Below, in pieces: positions 1 to 6,903 of a DNA stretch of 8,588 nucleotides; the first letter of the stretch is position 1, and the number at the start of each line of letters is the position of its first letter. The stretch spans positions 1 through 8,588 of the forward strand of contig CAAENO010000126.1 of the NCBI GenBank assembly GCA_900757385.1, read 5' to 3'. The position numbers and the translations under genes are program-made. The notes beneath the pieces were generated by a model. That model saw only the letters and a program-made list of their open reading frames with translations, did not search any database and was not told where the DNA came from. The DNA comes from an uncultured Collinsella sp. (GTDB lineage Bacteria; Actinomycetota; Coriobacteriia; Coriobacteriales; Coriobacteriaceae).

Positions 1-200
1 CCGCCGCCAACATAGACGGTGCGGATCTGGTCGAGGGCCCCAGCCTTGCCAAAAGCATCGAGACGCGCGAACAACTGCTCAAAATAGGAATCGAGCGCGG
101 CATCCAAATCACACGAAGCAAAGCTGCGCGAGTCGAAGTCGCAGTAGCGGCACTTTTGGGCACAGAACGGCACGTGCACGTACAGCGCGGTAACGGCCAC
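1..200 (-). CDS. hemW: HemW heme chaperone (radical SAM), partial, 5' end only
   Basis: The first 66 residues of a HemW-type radical SAM protein are visible and the rest runs off the left edge. The N-terminus reads YVHVPFC and then the CxxxCxxC cluster motif (Cys13, Cys17, Cys20, as CAQKCRYC), which binds a [4Fe-4S] cluster and S-adenosylmethionine. The fragment ends in VYVGG, the start of the YxGGGTPS motif of this family. There is no fourth cysteine directly after the triad (CDF follows), which favours HemW, a cytoplasmic heme-binding/insertion protein, over the coproporphyrinogen dehydrogenase HemN. The start is GTG at 198-200, only 2 bp past the dusB stop. A GGAGG lies 7 nt upstream, inside the end of dusB, so translation is probably coupled to dusB in a lepA-dusB-hemW operon. 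Older annotations often call this gene hemN. Confidence 0.9.
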   Translation of the reverse strand, partial: MAVTALYVHVPFCAQKCRYCDFDSRSFASCDLDAALDSYFEQLFARLDAFGKAGALDQIRTVYVGG

Positions 201-202
201 CC

Positions 203-1246
203 TTAAGCCTCCAGCGGATGAGGGGGCACCGATTCGCCGGCGGCAAGGGCAGCCTCGCAGGCCACCACATCATGCTCGATCTCATCGACCAGCGCCATAA
301 ACTCCTCATACGTGGAGCAGCGCACCACATGGGCACGCCAAGCGGCGGCATGGGGCATGCCTTTTAAGTACCAGCTTGCGTACGTACGGGCACGCGACAT
401 GAGCGGCAGGAGCTCATGCGTCAGCGTTAGGTGCTCACGCAGGGCGTCCAGGCGCTCGACAGAGCTGCGCGCCGGCACCGGTGTGCCATCGAGCGCAAGA
501 GCGCGAGCATCGCCAAACACCCACGGGTTCCCGTAGATACCGCGCGCGATAAACACCGCGCTGGCGCCCGAGTTGCGCAGATGCTCCGCGGCATCCTCGG
601 CGGTAAACACATCGCCCGAACCGATCACGGGAATCTCGACGGCATCTGCGACCTCATCGACGACCGACCAATCCGCCTGGCCCGTATAGAGCTGCGTGGC
701 GCAACGGCCATGCACCGCCACCGCGGCGGCACCGGCGCCTTCGAGCATCTGGGCAAATGTCGCGGCATTGCGGTCCTCGGCATAAAAGCCCTTGCGAATC
801 TTGACGGTCACGGGCACGTGCGCCGCGCCAACCGTGGCCTCGACGATCTTCTCGGCCAGGTCGGGCGTGCGCATGAGCGCCGAGCCCTCGCCCTTGGTAA
901 CGACCTTGCGGGCGGGACATGCCATATTGATATCGATGAGCGACAGGCGATCGCCAACGCGCTCCTCGACGGCGGCGACGGCGCTCGCAAACTGATCGGG
1001 CTTGGAGCCAAAGAGCTGCACGCAAATCTGCTGCTCCTCGTCGGCCGGTAGCACCAGGCGCCACGTCTTATTACTGGCATAGGCAAGGCCTGCCACGCTC
1101 ACCATCTCGCTGTAGGCAAGGTTGGCACCGCGGCGGCGACACATGATGCGATAGGCAGGGTCGGTCACGCCCGCCATGGGAGCCATAAGGAACGGCTGCT
1201 CGGCATAGGCGCCCAGCAGCCGCAGACTATATTCGGAAAGAGCCAT
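203..1246 (-). CDS. dusB: tRNA-dihydrouridine synthase, DusB/NifR3 type
   Basis: A 347-residue cytoplasmic flavoprotein that reduces specific uridines in the tRNA D-loop to dihydrouridine using FMN and NAD(P)H. Visible family signatures, in order: MAPMAGVTD (21-29, FMN-binding start of the TIM barrel), QLFGSKP (77-83), NMACPARKV with the catalytic-acid cysteine Cys110, TVKIRKG with FMN-contacting Lys149, HGR at 179-181, GSGD at 209-212 and ARG at 234-236 (phosphate binding). Length and motif set fit the NifR3/DusB family. The more usual NMGCP reads NMACP here, a mild change next to the active cysteine. The ATG at 1244-1246 lies 4 bp after the lepA stop and has only a weak purine-rich stretch upstream, so it is probably translated by coupling to lepA. 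hemW follows after 2 bp. The exact Dus subtype and target uridine cannot be read from sequence alone. Confidence 0.93.
   Translation of the reverse strand: MALSEYSLRLLGAYAEQPFLMAPMAGVTDPAYRIMCRRRGANLAYSEMVSVAGLAYASNKTWRLVLPADEEQQICVQLFGSKPDQFASAVAAVEERVGDRLSLIDINMACPARKVVTKGEGSALMRTPDLAEKIVEATVGAAHVPVTVKIRKGFYAEDRNAATFAQMLEGAGAAAVAVHGRCATQLYTGQADWSVVDEVADAVEIPVIGSGDVFTAEDAAEHLRNSGASAVFIARGIYGNPWVFGDARALALDGTPVPARSSVERLDALREHLTLTHELLPLMSRARTYASWYLKGMPHAAAWRAHVVRCSTYEEFMALVDEIEHDVVACEAALAAGESVPPHPLEA
208..212 (-). promoter_or_regulatory. Shine-Dalgarno sequence of hemW inside dusB
   Basis: A perfect GGAGG on the minus strand lies 7 nt before the hemW GTG. It is embedded in the last codons of dusB. 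It decides the GTG start at 200 and points to translational coupling with dusB. Confidence 0.8.
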
Positions 1247-1250
1247 AGAC

Positions 1251-3062
1251 CTACTCGTCCACCTTGAGGATCGCCATAAAGGCCTCCTGCGGGACCTCGA
1301 CCGATCCGATGGCCTTCATACGCTTCTTGCCCTCTTTCTGCTTCTCGAGCAGCTTGCGCTTACGCGAGATATCGCCGCCGTAGCACTTAGCAAGAACGTC
1401 CTTGCGACGGGCCTTGACGGTGGAACGGGCGATGATCTTGTTGCCGATAGCACCCTGGATGGGCACCTCGAACAGCTGACGCGGGATGATCTCCTTGAGC
1501 TTGTCGCACAGGCCACGGGCCAGGCCATATGCCTTGTCCTTATGGACGATAAACGAAAGCGCGTCCACCTCGTCGCCCGAAAGCAGGATGTCGAGCTTGA
1601 CGAGCTCAGAGGGGCGATATTCGTTGAACTCATAGTCGAGCGAGGCGTAACCCTTGGTGCGGCTCTTGAGCTGATCGAAGAAGTCCAAGATGAGCTCGGC
1701 GAGCGGCATATCAAAGCGCATCTCGACCGATTTGCTCGTCAGGTGGATCATGTCGGTCGTGACGCCGCGGTGCTCGATGGCGAGCTGCATGACGGCACCC
1801 GTGTACTCAGGCGGGCAGATGATCTTTGCCTTGAGGTAGGGTTCCTCAATACGATCGATGCGGGTGGCCTCGGGAAGGTCCTGCGGACTGCGGACATCGA
1901 TCATCTCGCCGTCGGTCTTGTAGACGTGATAGTCGACCGAGGGGCTCGTGGCAATGAGGTCCAGGTTGAATTCGCGCTCCAGGCGTTCCTTGACGACTTC
2001 CATGTGTAGCAGGCCCAAGAAGCCCACGCGGAAGCCAAAGCCGAGCGCCACCGAGGTCTCGGGCTCCCACACCAACGATGGGTCGTTAACGTGCAGCTTA
2101 TCGAGCGCGTCACGCAGGTTCTCGTAGTCCTTGTTATCGATTGGGAACAGGCCCGTATAGACCATGGGCTTGGCCTCGCGGTAACCCGGAAGCGGCTCGG
2201 GGCAGGGGTTCGACGCCCAGGTAAGGGTGTCGCCCACGCGAACGGCCTCGGGATCCTTCAGGCCCGTGACCACGTATCCGACCTCGCCGACCGTCAGAGC
2301 ATCGACCGGCGTCTCGGCAGGGCGCTTGACGCCCACGCCGTCGACCAAAAAGTCGCCCTTTGCCTGCATCATGCGCAGGGTATCGCCCTTTTTGATGGAA
2401 CCGTCAAAGACGCGCACCGTGGCGACGACGCCACGATACTCGTCGAAGTACGAATCCAGAATGAGTGCCTTGAGCGGCGCGTTCGCATCGCCCTTGGGCG
2501 GAGAGATCAAAAAGACGATGGACTCCAGCAGATCGTGGATACCCTCGCCGGTCTTGCCCGAGACGCACACGGCATCATCGGCAGGGATCGCCAGGTCATC
2601 CTCGATCTCGGTCTTAACCTCATCGGGATGGGCCGAGGGCAAGTCGATCTTGTTGATGGCCGGCACAATGTCCAGATTGGCGTTCATGGCGAGCGTCGCG
2701 TTGGAAACGGTCTGCGCCTCGACGCCCTGCGTGGCGTCCACGACGAGCACCGCACCCTCGCAAGCGGCCAGCGAACGCGAGACCTCGTAGGTGAAGTCCA
2801 CGTGGCCCGGCGTATCGATCAGGTTGAACTGATACGTCTCGCCGTCGTCGGCATCATAGGACACGCGGACGGCATTGGACTTGATCGTGATGCCGCGCTC
2901 GCGCTCGATATCCATGGTGTCGAGCAGCTGCGACTCCATGTCGCGCTCGTCGACGGTATGGGTGAGCTCGAGAATGCGGTCACTGATCGTGGACTTGCCA
3001 TGGTCGATGTGCGCAACGATTGAGAAGTTGCGGATGTGGGAAATGTCAATTGAAGTATTCAT
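1251..3062 (-). CDS. lepA: Elongation factor 4 (LepA), ribosome-associated GTPase
   Basis: A 603-residue translational GTPase of normal length for LepA (about 600). It binds ribosomes and has been linked to back-translocation, initiation and 30S assembly. The G motifs are complete: AHIDHGKST (17-25, G1), RGIT (56-59, G2), DTPGH (83-87, G3), NKID (137-140, G4) and SGK (168-170, G5). EF-G-like domains follow, and then the LepA-specific C-terminal domain with KCYGGDISRKRKLLEKQKEG and the ending QEAFMAILKVDE. The ATG at 3060-3062 is chosen because the protein then begins MNTSIDISHIRNFSIVAHID, as expected for the family. An in-frame upstream extension to 3122 would be coded inside the rpsT terminator and is not credible. 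No Shine-Dalgarno is seen, and a TAAGAT hexamer 7 nt upstream suggests a leaderless mRNA. It is followed closely by dusB and hemW. Confidence 0.97.
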   Translation of the reverse strand: MNTSIDISHIRNFSIVAHIDHGKSTISDRILELTHTVDERDMESQLLDTMDIERERGITIKSNAVRVSYDADDGETYQFNLIDTPGHVDFTYEVSRSLAACEGAVLVVDATQGVEAQTVSNATLAMNANLDIVPAINKIDLPSAHPDEVKTEIEDDLAIPADDAVCVSGKTGEGIHDLLESIVFLISPPKGDANAPLKALILDSYFDEYRGVVATVRVFDGSIKKGDTLRMMQAKGDFLVDGVGVKRPAETPVDALTVGEVGYVVTGLKDPEAVRVGDTLTWASNPCPEPLPGYREAKPMVYTGLFPIDNKDYENLRDALDKLHVNDPSLVWEPETSVALGFGFRVGFLGLLHMEVVKERLEREFNLDLIATSPSVDYHVYKTDGEMIDVRSPQDLPEATRIDRIEEPYLKAKIICPPEYTGAVMQLAIEHRGVTTDMIHLTSKSVEMRFDMPLAELILDFFDQLKSRTKGYASLDYEFNEYRPSELVKLDILLSGDEVDALSFIVHKDKAYGLARGLCDKLKEIIPRQLFEVPIQGAIGNKIIARSTVKARRKDVLAKCYGGDISRKRKLLEKQKEGKKRMKAIGSVEVPQEAFMAILKVDE

Positions 3063-3069
3063 GCGGACT

Positions 3070-3075
3070 ATCTTA
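3070..3075 (-). promoter_or_regulatory. Candidate -10 element for leaderless lepA transcript
   Basis: The minus strand reads TAAGAT, then 7 nt, then the lepA ATG. A TANNNT hexamer at this exact distance places the expected transcription start at the A of the ATG, the arrangement described for leaderless genes in Actinobacteria. No good -35 hexamer is seen, and the DNA 17-18 nt upstream is terminator stem. No Shine-Dalgarno sequence separates this element from the ATG. This is inference from spacing alone. Confidence 0.4.
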
Positions 3076-3087
3076 CCCGAGCGGTAC

Positions 3088-3124
3088 AAAAAATGGAGCC
3101 TGTTCCATAAAACAGGCTCCATTT
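3088..3124 (-). terminator. Rho-independent terminator of rpsT
   Basis: A perfect 14-bp inverted repeat (3091-3104 with 3111-3124, core GGAGCCTGTT/AACAGGCTCC) encloses a 6-nt loop. On the minus strand it runs into six T residues (3088-3093, partly within the stem base). It sits 34 bp after the rpsT stop and only about 25 bp before the lepA ATG, so it should separate rpsT transcription from lepA. Confidence 0.93.
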
Positions 3125-3158
3125 ATGCGCGTAATCTGTGTGGTGTGAAATTTACAAC

Positions 3159-3425
3159 TTAGGCGTTGATGCTGTTCACGAGCTTGGCAAGACCGGACTT
3201 GCGGTTGGAAGCCTGGTTCTTGTGGATAACATGCTTGGCGGCAGCCATGTCGAGACGCTTGGTGACGGTCTTGAGGGCAGCCTGGGCCTTCTCGGCGTCG
3301 CCCTCGGCGACGGCGGACTGGACGTGCTTGGTCAGCGTCTTGAGCTCGGACTTGACAGCCTTGTTACGCATGCGAGCTGCCTCATTGGTGCGGATACGCT
3401 TCTTCTGAGACTTGATGTTTGCCAC
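3159..3425 (-). CDS. rpsT: 30S ribosomal protein S20
   Basis: An 88-residue, strongly basic, helical protein beginning MANIKSQKKRIRTNEAARMR and ending KLVNSINA, matching bacterial S20 in length (87 in E. coli) and sequence. S20 binds 16S rRNA early in 30S assembly. The start is GTG at 3423-3425. It is chosen because MANIKSQKKR is the conserved S20 beginning and AAGGA lies 9 nt upstream. A longer in-frame reading to 3494 would translate the structured leader. A non-AUG start is also known for E. coli rpsT. The gene is monocistronic by appearance: an extended -10 promoter about 75 bp upstream and a strong terminator 34 bp downstream. It lies between holA and lepA, a common neighbourhood for this gene. 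Confidence 0.97.
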   Translation of the reverse strand: MANIKSQKKRIRTNEAARMRNKAVKSELKTLTKHVQSAVAEGDAEKAQAALKTVTKRLDMAAAKHVIHKNQASNRKSGLAKLVNSINA

Positions 3426-3430
3426 TTCTG

Positions 3431-3450
3431 GAGTTCCTTTCGAGTTCCTT
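3431..3450 (-). repeat. Tandem 9-bp repeat carrying duplicated Shine-Dalgarno-like sites
   Basis: AAGGAACTC occurs twice on the minus strand (3442-3450 and 3431-3439), with starts 11 nt apart, just before the rpsT GTG. Only the copy nearer the GTG is well spaced for initiation. The other overlaps the 3' arm of the leader hairpin. Confidence 0.7.
3435..3439 (-). promoter_or_regulatory. Shine-Dalgarno sequence of rpsT
   Basis: AAGGA on the minus strand lies 9 nt before the GTG start of rpsT and supports that start. A second identical copy in the same 9-nt context lies 11 nt further upstream. Confidence 0.65.
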
Positions 3451-3495
3451 GCAAAAAATGTATGACACCTCTGAGACACGGTGAGGTCATGCAAG
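3448..3495 (-). promoter_or_regulatory. Structured leader hairpin upstream of rpsT
   Basis: The transcribed leader can fold on itself. An outer 6-bp repeat CTTGCA/TGCAAG (3490-3495 with 3448-3453) flanks an inner 8-bp stem (ATGACCTC at 3483-3490 with GAGGTGTCAT at 3462-3471, with a 2-nt bulge). The two stems share one base, so they cannot both be complete. The 3' arm runs into the first AAGGA copy. S20 represses its own translation in E. coli, so a regulatory role is plausible, but no known leader family is recognised here. Confidence 0.35.
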
Positions 3496-3500
3496 CGCCT

Positions 3501-3509
3501 ACTATAGCA
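3501..3509 (-). promoter_or_regulatory. Extended -10 promoter of rpsT
   Basis: The minus strand reads TGCTATAGT: a TATAGT hexamer (3501-3506) preceded by TGn, the extended -10 form that can work without a good -35. No convincing -35 is present at 16-18 nt. Initiation about 7 nt downstream would give a leader of roughly 70 nt before the rpsT GTG. Confidence 0.55.
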
Positions 3510-3558
3510 CGCTCCCCCTCAAAGGGATAGAACGAATTTGTCAAATAGGCAGGTATCA

Positions 3559-4521
3559 TCACGATTTTCTCAAGATGTTCGTAATCCAGAGCAAAAGCGC
3601 GGTCTGAGAATCGGCCGAACCCTTGAGCGCGAGCTCCACATCGACGGCACCCTCGAGCGCAGCGACGAGCTCTGCCATCGAAAAGCGGCGAGCCCAGGTC
3701 AGGTGATTCTTGACCTGCCAGGACTGGAGCTTGAGCGTTGCGGCCAGCTCGCGACCCTGCCCACGCGCGTCGAGCGCCTTGGCGACGATAAGCTCGCGAA
3801 TGCGACCGCACAGCAATGTGTAAGTCCACACGTAGCTCTTGGAGGGCAGGAGCTTAAAGAGCTCGAGCGAACGCCGCATATCGCGAGCCGAGACGGCGTT
3901 GAGGAAGTCCCAGGGTTGGACCTCGGCCGTACGTACAATCCAGCGCTCAACATCGGCAAGTTCAATCTGGGGCGACTCGACCATCTGGGCAAGCTTAGCC
4001 AAGTCGTTATCGAGCATGCGCGTGTTTTCGCCCGAACGCGAGACGAGCTCCTCGGCGGCCGCCGTCGAAATCGACTTGCCGTGCTGCGTCGCCATCTGCT
4101 GCACACGGCGCGGCAGTTCCCAGCGCTTGGTACCCGAGCAATCGACGATAGCCTTCTTGTCGATCTTGGCGATTGCCTTATACAGGCGCGTATTCTTGGC
4201 AAGTGAGTCGGCGATGATGAGGCAGACCGTTGTGGGGCTGGGACTCGCCAGATACTCAACGAGCGGCTCCGAGACCGCCTTGGCGAGCTTTGAACAGCCG
4301 TCAAGGATTACCAGGCGAAACTCGCTGCCCATGGGAAAGGTGTTGAGCGATCCGATAATCGACTCGATATCGGGGTCTTTGGTCATATCGCGCTCGTCGA
4401 GGTTGAACTCGACCATACCCGACTTTTCCAGACGCGCTTTCATACGCGAGACGGCGTGATCGCGCTTGACTCCGTCGGTACCGACGATCAGATATGCCGG
4501 CAGCAGACCGGTTTCGGACAT
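3559..4521 (-). CDS. holA: DNA polymerase III delta subunit
   Basis: A 320-residue protein recognised as HolA, the clamp-loader subunit that opens the sliding clamp and acts with the tau/gamma and delta-prime subunits at the replication fork. The N-terminus PAYLIVGTDGVKRDHAV corresponds to the family's YLLxGxD beginning. The following stretch, with TFPMGSEFRLVILDG (61-75), matches the FPxxxxxRLVxL region, and a helical C-terminal collar domain follows around WDFLNAVSARD and later. As is usual for delta, no Walker A motif is present. The ATG at 4519-4521 is chosen over upstream in-frame starts (up to 4584) because a strong GGGAGGGGAG lies directly upstream and the protein then begins as homologues do. 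It follows comEC by 78 bp and has its own promoter-like sequence. The gap to rpsT is 133 bp. Confidence 0.92.
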   Translation of the reverse strand: MSETGLLPAYLIVGTDGVKRDHAVSRMKARLEKSGMVEFNLDERDMTKDPDIESIIGSLNTFPMGSEFRLVILDGCSKLAKAVSEPLVEYLASPSPTTVCLIIADSLAKNTRLYKAIAKIDKKAIVDCSGTKRWELPRRVQQMATQHGKSISTAAAEELVSRSGENTRMLDNDLAKLAQMVESPQIELADVERWIVRTAEVQPWDFLNAVSARDMRRSLELFKLLPSKSYVWTYTLLCGRIRELIVAKALDARGQGRELAATLKLQSWQVKNHLTWARRFSMAELVAALEGAVDVELALKGSADSQTALLLWITNILRKS

Positions 4522-4525
4522 TGCG

Positions 4526-4535
4526 CTCCCCTCCC
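4526..4535 (-). promoter_or_regulatory. Strong Shine-Dalgarno sequence of holA
   Basis: GGGAGGGGAG on the minus strand ends 4 nt before the ATG. Its GGAGG core is about 8 nt away. It fixes the holA start at 4521. Confidence 0.75.
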
Positions 4536-4561
4536 GCAGGCCTTCGTATTCGTTCCGTGCC

Positions 4562-4591
4562 ATTTTAGCCCAGGGGCCCACCACACGCCAA
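4562..4591 (-). promoter_or_regulatory. Probable promoter of holA
   Basis: TTGGCG (4586-4591) and TAAAAT (4562-4567) are separated by 18 nt on the minus strand, close to the consensus for a housekeeping sigma factor. It lies between the comEC stop and the holA start. It would give a leader of about 35 nt carrying the strong Shine-Dalgarno sequence. It would let the essential holA be expressed without comEC. Confidence 0.45.
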
Positions 4592-4599
4592 CGACGTCG

Positions 4600-6903
4600 T
4601 CACGGTCGCTGGCATCGCATCGCAAAGCCATTCGCAGTCGGTGTGACGGTAATGTCGCCGTGTTCGATGGTACACGCGAACACACCACCCGCTTCCTTAA
4701 CGGCATCGATGCAGGCATCGGACGGATGGCCGTATCGATTCCCCTCACCGGCGCTTGCGAGGGAAAGCTCGGGCTTCAGGACGTCCAGCAACTTGCCATC
4801 GACTGAAACCTTGGAGCCGTGATGCCCGAGTTTAAGGACATCGATATCCCCCACCTCCTGCACGAATTCCCGCTCTTGGTCGAGCTCGGCATCACCGGTG
4901 AGAAGTATTCGCAGGCCCTTGCCCTCCTGAACATAAGAGAGCAGCAGGACAAGCGAGTCCTCATTTCCCTCGCCATCCACGAACTCGAATGGCCACATCA
5001 CGCGAGCGCAAAATGAGCCGATGTCGACCGTATCCCCACGGCGCACCTGCCGATACTCCACGCCAGGTCGGTTCAATACCTCGGCAGGAGCATCCTCCAG
5101 CGCATCCGCCGCCACGGCAATCGTTCCGACCGAAAACTGTTCGAGCACGGCAGGCAAACCACCCCAGTGGTCCTCATCCCAATGCGTCACAAAAACGGCA
5201 TCGATATGGTGCACGTTATTGCGAACCAACGCCGCAACCACACGCTCGTCGAGCCCGCAGTCGACAAGTGCAACTGCGCCGCCTTGGCGGATAAGAATCG
5301 CATCGGCCTGGCCCACATCGAGCACCGTCACCGAAGGCGGAGCGAATCGATCCCAATAGACGTACGGAATCGCAGCCAAGAGCATCAGGCATGCAAGCCC
5401 CACCGCCATAGGACGTGCACGGGGACGCGGCCACCAGACCAGCAGAACCGCCAGAAAACACGGCACTAGGTAAATCCACATGCTATCGGGCGGCACGCTC
5501 ACGTATGCACCTGGCACGGCGGCAAACAGCTGCTCGAAGAACAGCGCGCAACGGGCGGCAATCATGGGCACAACGAGCGCCCAAGTCCGCAACGGTCCCA
5601 CGAGCGAAAAGGGAGCCAGCACGATCGACACAGCGAGCAGTACGCTCACCACCGGACCGATGACCGCATTTGCCAACGGAGCAATGAGCGAGAATGTACC
5701 GAAGGCAGGAATGGTAATGGGAAGTGTCGCCAGTTGTGAGCACAGCGTGACGGAAAGCACGCTGGCAACGCCTGATGGCACACCTAGCTCACCCAAAGCG
5801 TAGGTCGCATAGGGACAAAAGCACAGAATGGCTAAGACGCTGGCACACGAGAGTTGAAAGCCCATCTCGAACAGCACCGTCGGCCGCAGTAGCACAAAGA
5901 TGGACATGGTTACGAAGAGTGCCGATGCGCCGTGCCGACGACGCCCCGCGCCGTTTACGACAAGCGTCACGAACACCATGCAGCACGCACGCACGGCCGA
6001 GGGAGACGCGCCCGTAAAGGCAGCATAGCCCACAAGCGTTATCGCCAATATCGCCCGCTGAAGACCACGTGAGCACCGAGTCTTTTGCAATACACCCTCG
6101 ATTACAAACCCCACGATAGCCAAATGGCTGCCCGAGACGGCGATAAGATGTGCCGTTCCCGTCACAGAAAACCAGTCGCCCGCCGGCTGGGCGCGCAGCT
6201 CGGCCGAACGACCGCAGACGACACCGGCTATGAGCGCACGCGCCGGGTCGGTCGCAGGCGCGATGGACGCAAGCAGCCCATTTCGCAGCCGAAGCAGCGG
6301 CCCCGGAGAACCCTCATCGACCGATAAAATCCGAACGGCTTTAACCTTGCGCACCTCGCCTCGGAGCACGCGCGATCGTCCATATGCGTCGTTCTCAAAA
6401 CGCGAAACGCGACCGATAACACGCATGTGCGCCCCGACCTTGAGCTCACGATCACACGATAGGCGAACCGTTGCCAAGTTCTTACCGTCCGCGCGTGCCT
6501 CGCAGGTATAGGAATACACGCCGTCGTTTATGGATGGATCACCCTGCACGACAAACTCGAGGCCGCTTGCCGCTCGACCGTCGAGCGCCCTCGAGGCGCT
6601 TAGCGCACCCACAGCCCACCACGCCGAGACGACCGCTCCCGCCACGAGACCGACGGACGCGGCATACAGCCACCGCTTCAAAGGGGCAAGCCTCGCACAA
6701 GAGTGAGCCAGCACAACGAAAACCGCTGCCGCAACGGGAATGGCCCATAGCGGCCCGACCGCCGTCGCCCGCTCCCTCAGCAGCGCATCAGCGGCTATGC
6801 TGAGCACCAAGGCGCAGCTCACGCACATGCCGGCACACAGGGCCATCGTCCACGGAATCAGGGGCCGCGGAGGCATCACGTGCTCTCGCTCGGTCGCATT
6901 CAT
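4600..6903 (-). CDS. comEC: ComEC/Rec2 DNA-uptake channel with metallo-beta-lactamase domain
   Basis: A 767-residue polytopic membrane protein that carries single-stranded DNA across the membrane during natural transformation. Layout: N-terminal membrane segments (about 17-38 and 55-97), a soluble OB-like region (about 113-197), a multi-helix competence domain (about 205-515) with HLIAVSGSHLAIV (252-264) and GASPSAVRA (298-306), and then a C-terminal metallo-beta-lactamase-like domain. That domain keeps DVGQAD (529-534), THWDEDHWGG (573-582, metal-binding His/Asp), LLTGDAE (667-673), GHHGS (693-697) and YGHPS (724-728), so it looks nuclease-competent. The length is typical. The ATG at 6901-6903 overlaps the comEA stop as ATGA, implying coupled translation. 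A TTG at 6913-6915 and an ATG at 6874-6876 are possible alternatives. No obvious Shine-Dalgarno is seen. No frameshift or truncation is visible. Confidence 0.95.
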   Translation of the reverse strand: MNATEREHVMPPRPLIPWTMALCAGMCVSCALVLSIAADALLRERATAVGPLWAIPVAAAVFVVLAHSCARLAPLKRWLYAASVGLVAGAVVSAWWAVGALSASRALDGRAASGLEFVVQGDPSINDGVYSYTCEARADGKNLATVRLSCDRELKVGAHMRVIGRVSRFENDAYGRSRVLRGEVRKVKAVRILSVDEGSPGPLLRLRNGLLASIAPATDPARALIAGVVCGRSAELRAQPAGDWFSVTGTAHLIAVSGSHLAIVGFVIEGVLQKTRCSRGLQRAILAITLVGYAAFTGASPSAVRACCMVFVTLVVNGAGRRRHGASALFVTMSIFVLLRPTVLFEMGFQLSCASVLAILCFCPYATYALGELGVPSGVASVLSVTLCSQLATLPITIPAFGTFSLIAPLANAVIGPVVSVLLAVSIVLAPFSLVGPLRTWALVVPMIAARCALFFEQLFAAVPGAYVSVPPDSMWIYLVPCFLAVLLVWWPRPRARPMAVGLACLMLLAAIPYVYWDRFAPPSVTVLDVGQADAILIRQGGAVALVDCGLDERVVAALVRNNVHHIDAVFVTHWDEDHWGGLPAVLEQFSVGTIAVAADALEDAPAEVLNRPGVEYRQVRRGDTVDIGSFCARVMWPFEFVDGEGNEDSLVLLLSYVQEGKGLRILLTGDAELDQEREFVQEVGDIDVLKLGHHGSKVSVDGKLLDVLKPELSLASAGEGNRYGHPSDACIDAVKEAGGVFACTIEHGDITVTPTANGFAMRCQRP

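Noticed and set aside
431..1051. A 206-codon open frame on the plus strand opposite dusB
   Set aside because: It is a shadow of dusB. The protein is arginine/histidine-rich with no family features.
2091..3023. A 310-codon open frame on the plus strand opposite lepA
   Set aside because: It is antisense to the unmistakable lepA coding sequence, has no recognisable domain, and is expected from codon bias in GC-rich DNA.
3063..3122. N-terminal extension of lepA to 3122
   Set aside because: The extra codons are made of the rpsT terminator and the spacer, and LepA proteins normally begin near the ATG at 3062.
3512..3526. Small CCCT-CAA-AGGG hairpin between holA and rpsT as a holA terminator
   Set aside because: The stem is only 4 bp, there is no T-tract on the minus strand, and it lies in the spacer of the rpsT promoter.
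3839..4459. Long plus-strand open frames opposite holA (also 3538-4206)
   Set aside because: Both are antisense to holA, with low-complexity Ser/Arg-rich composition and no supporting ribosome binding site or conserved motif.
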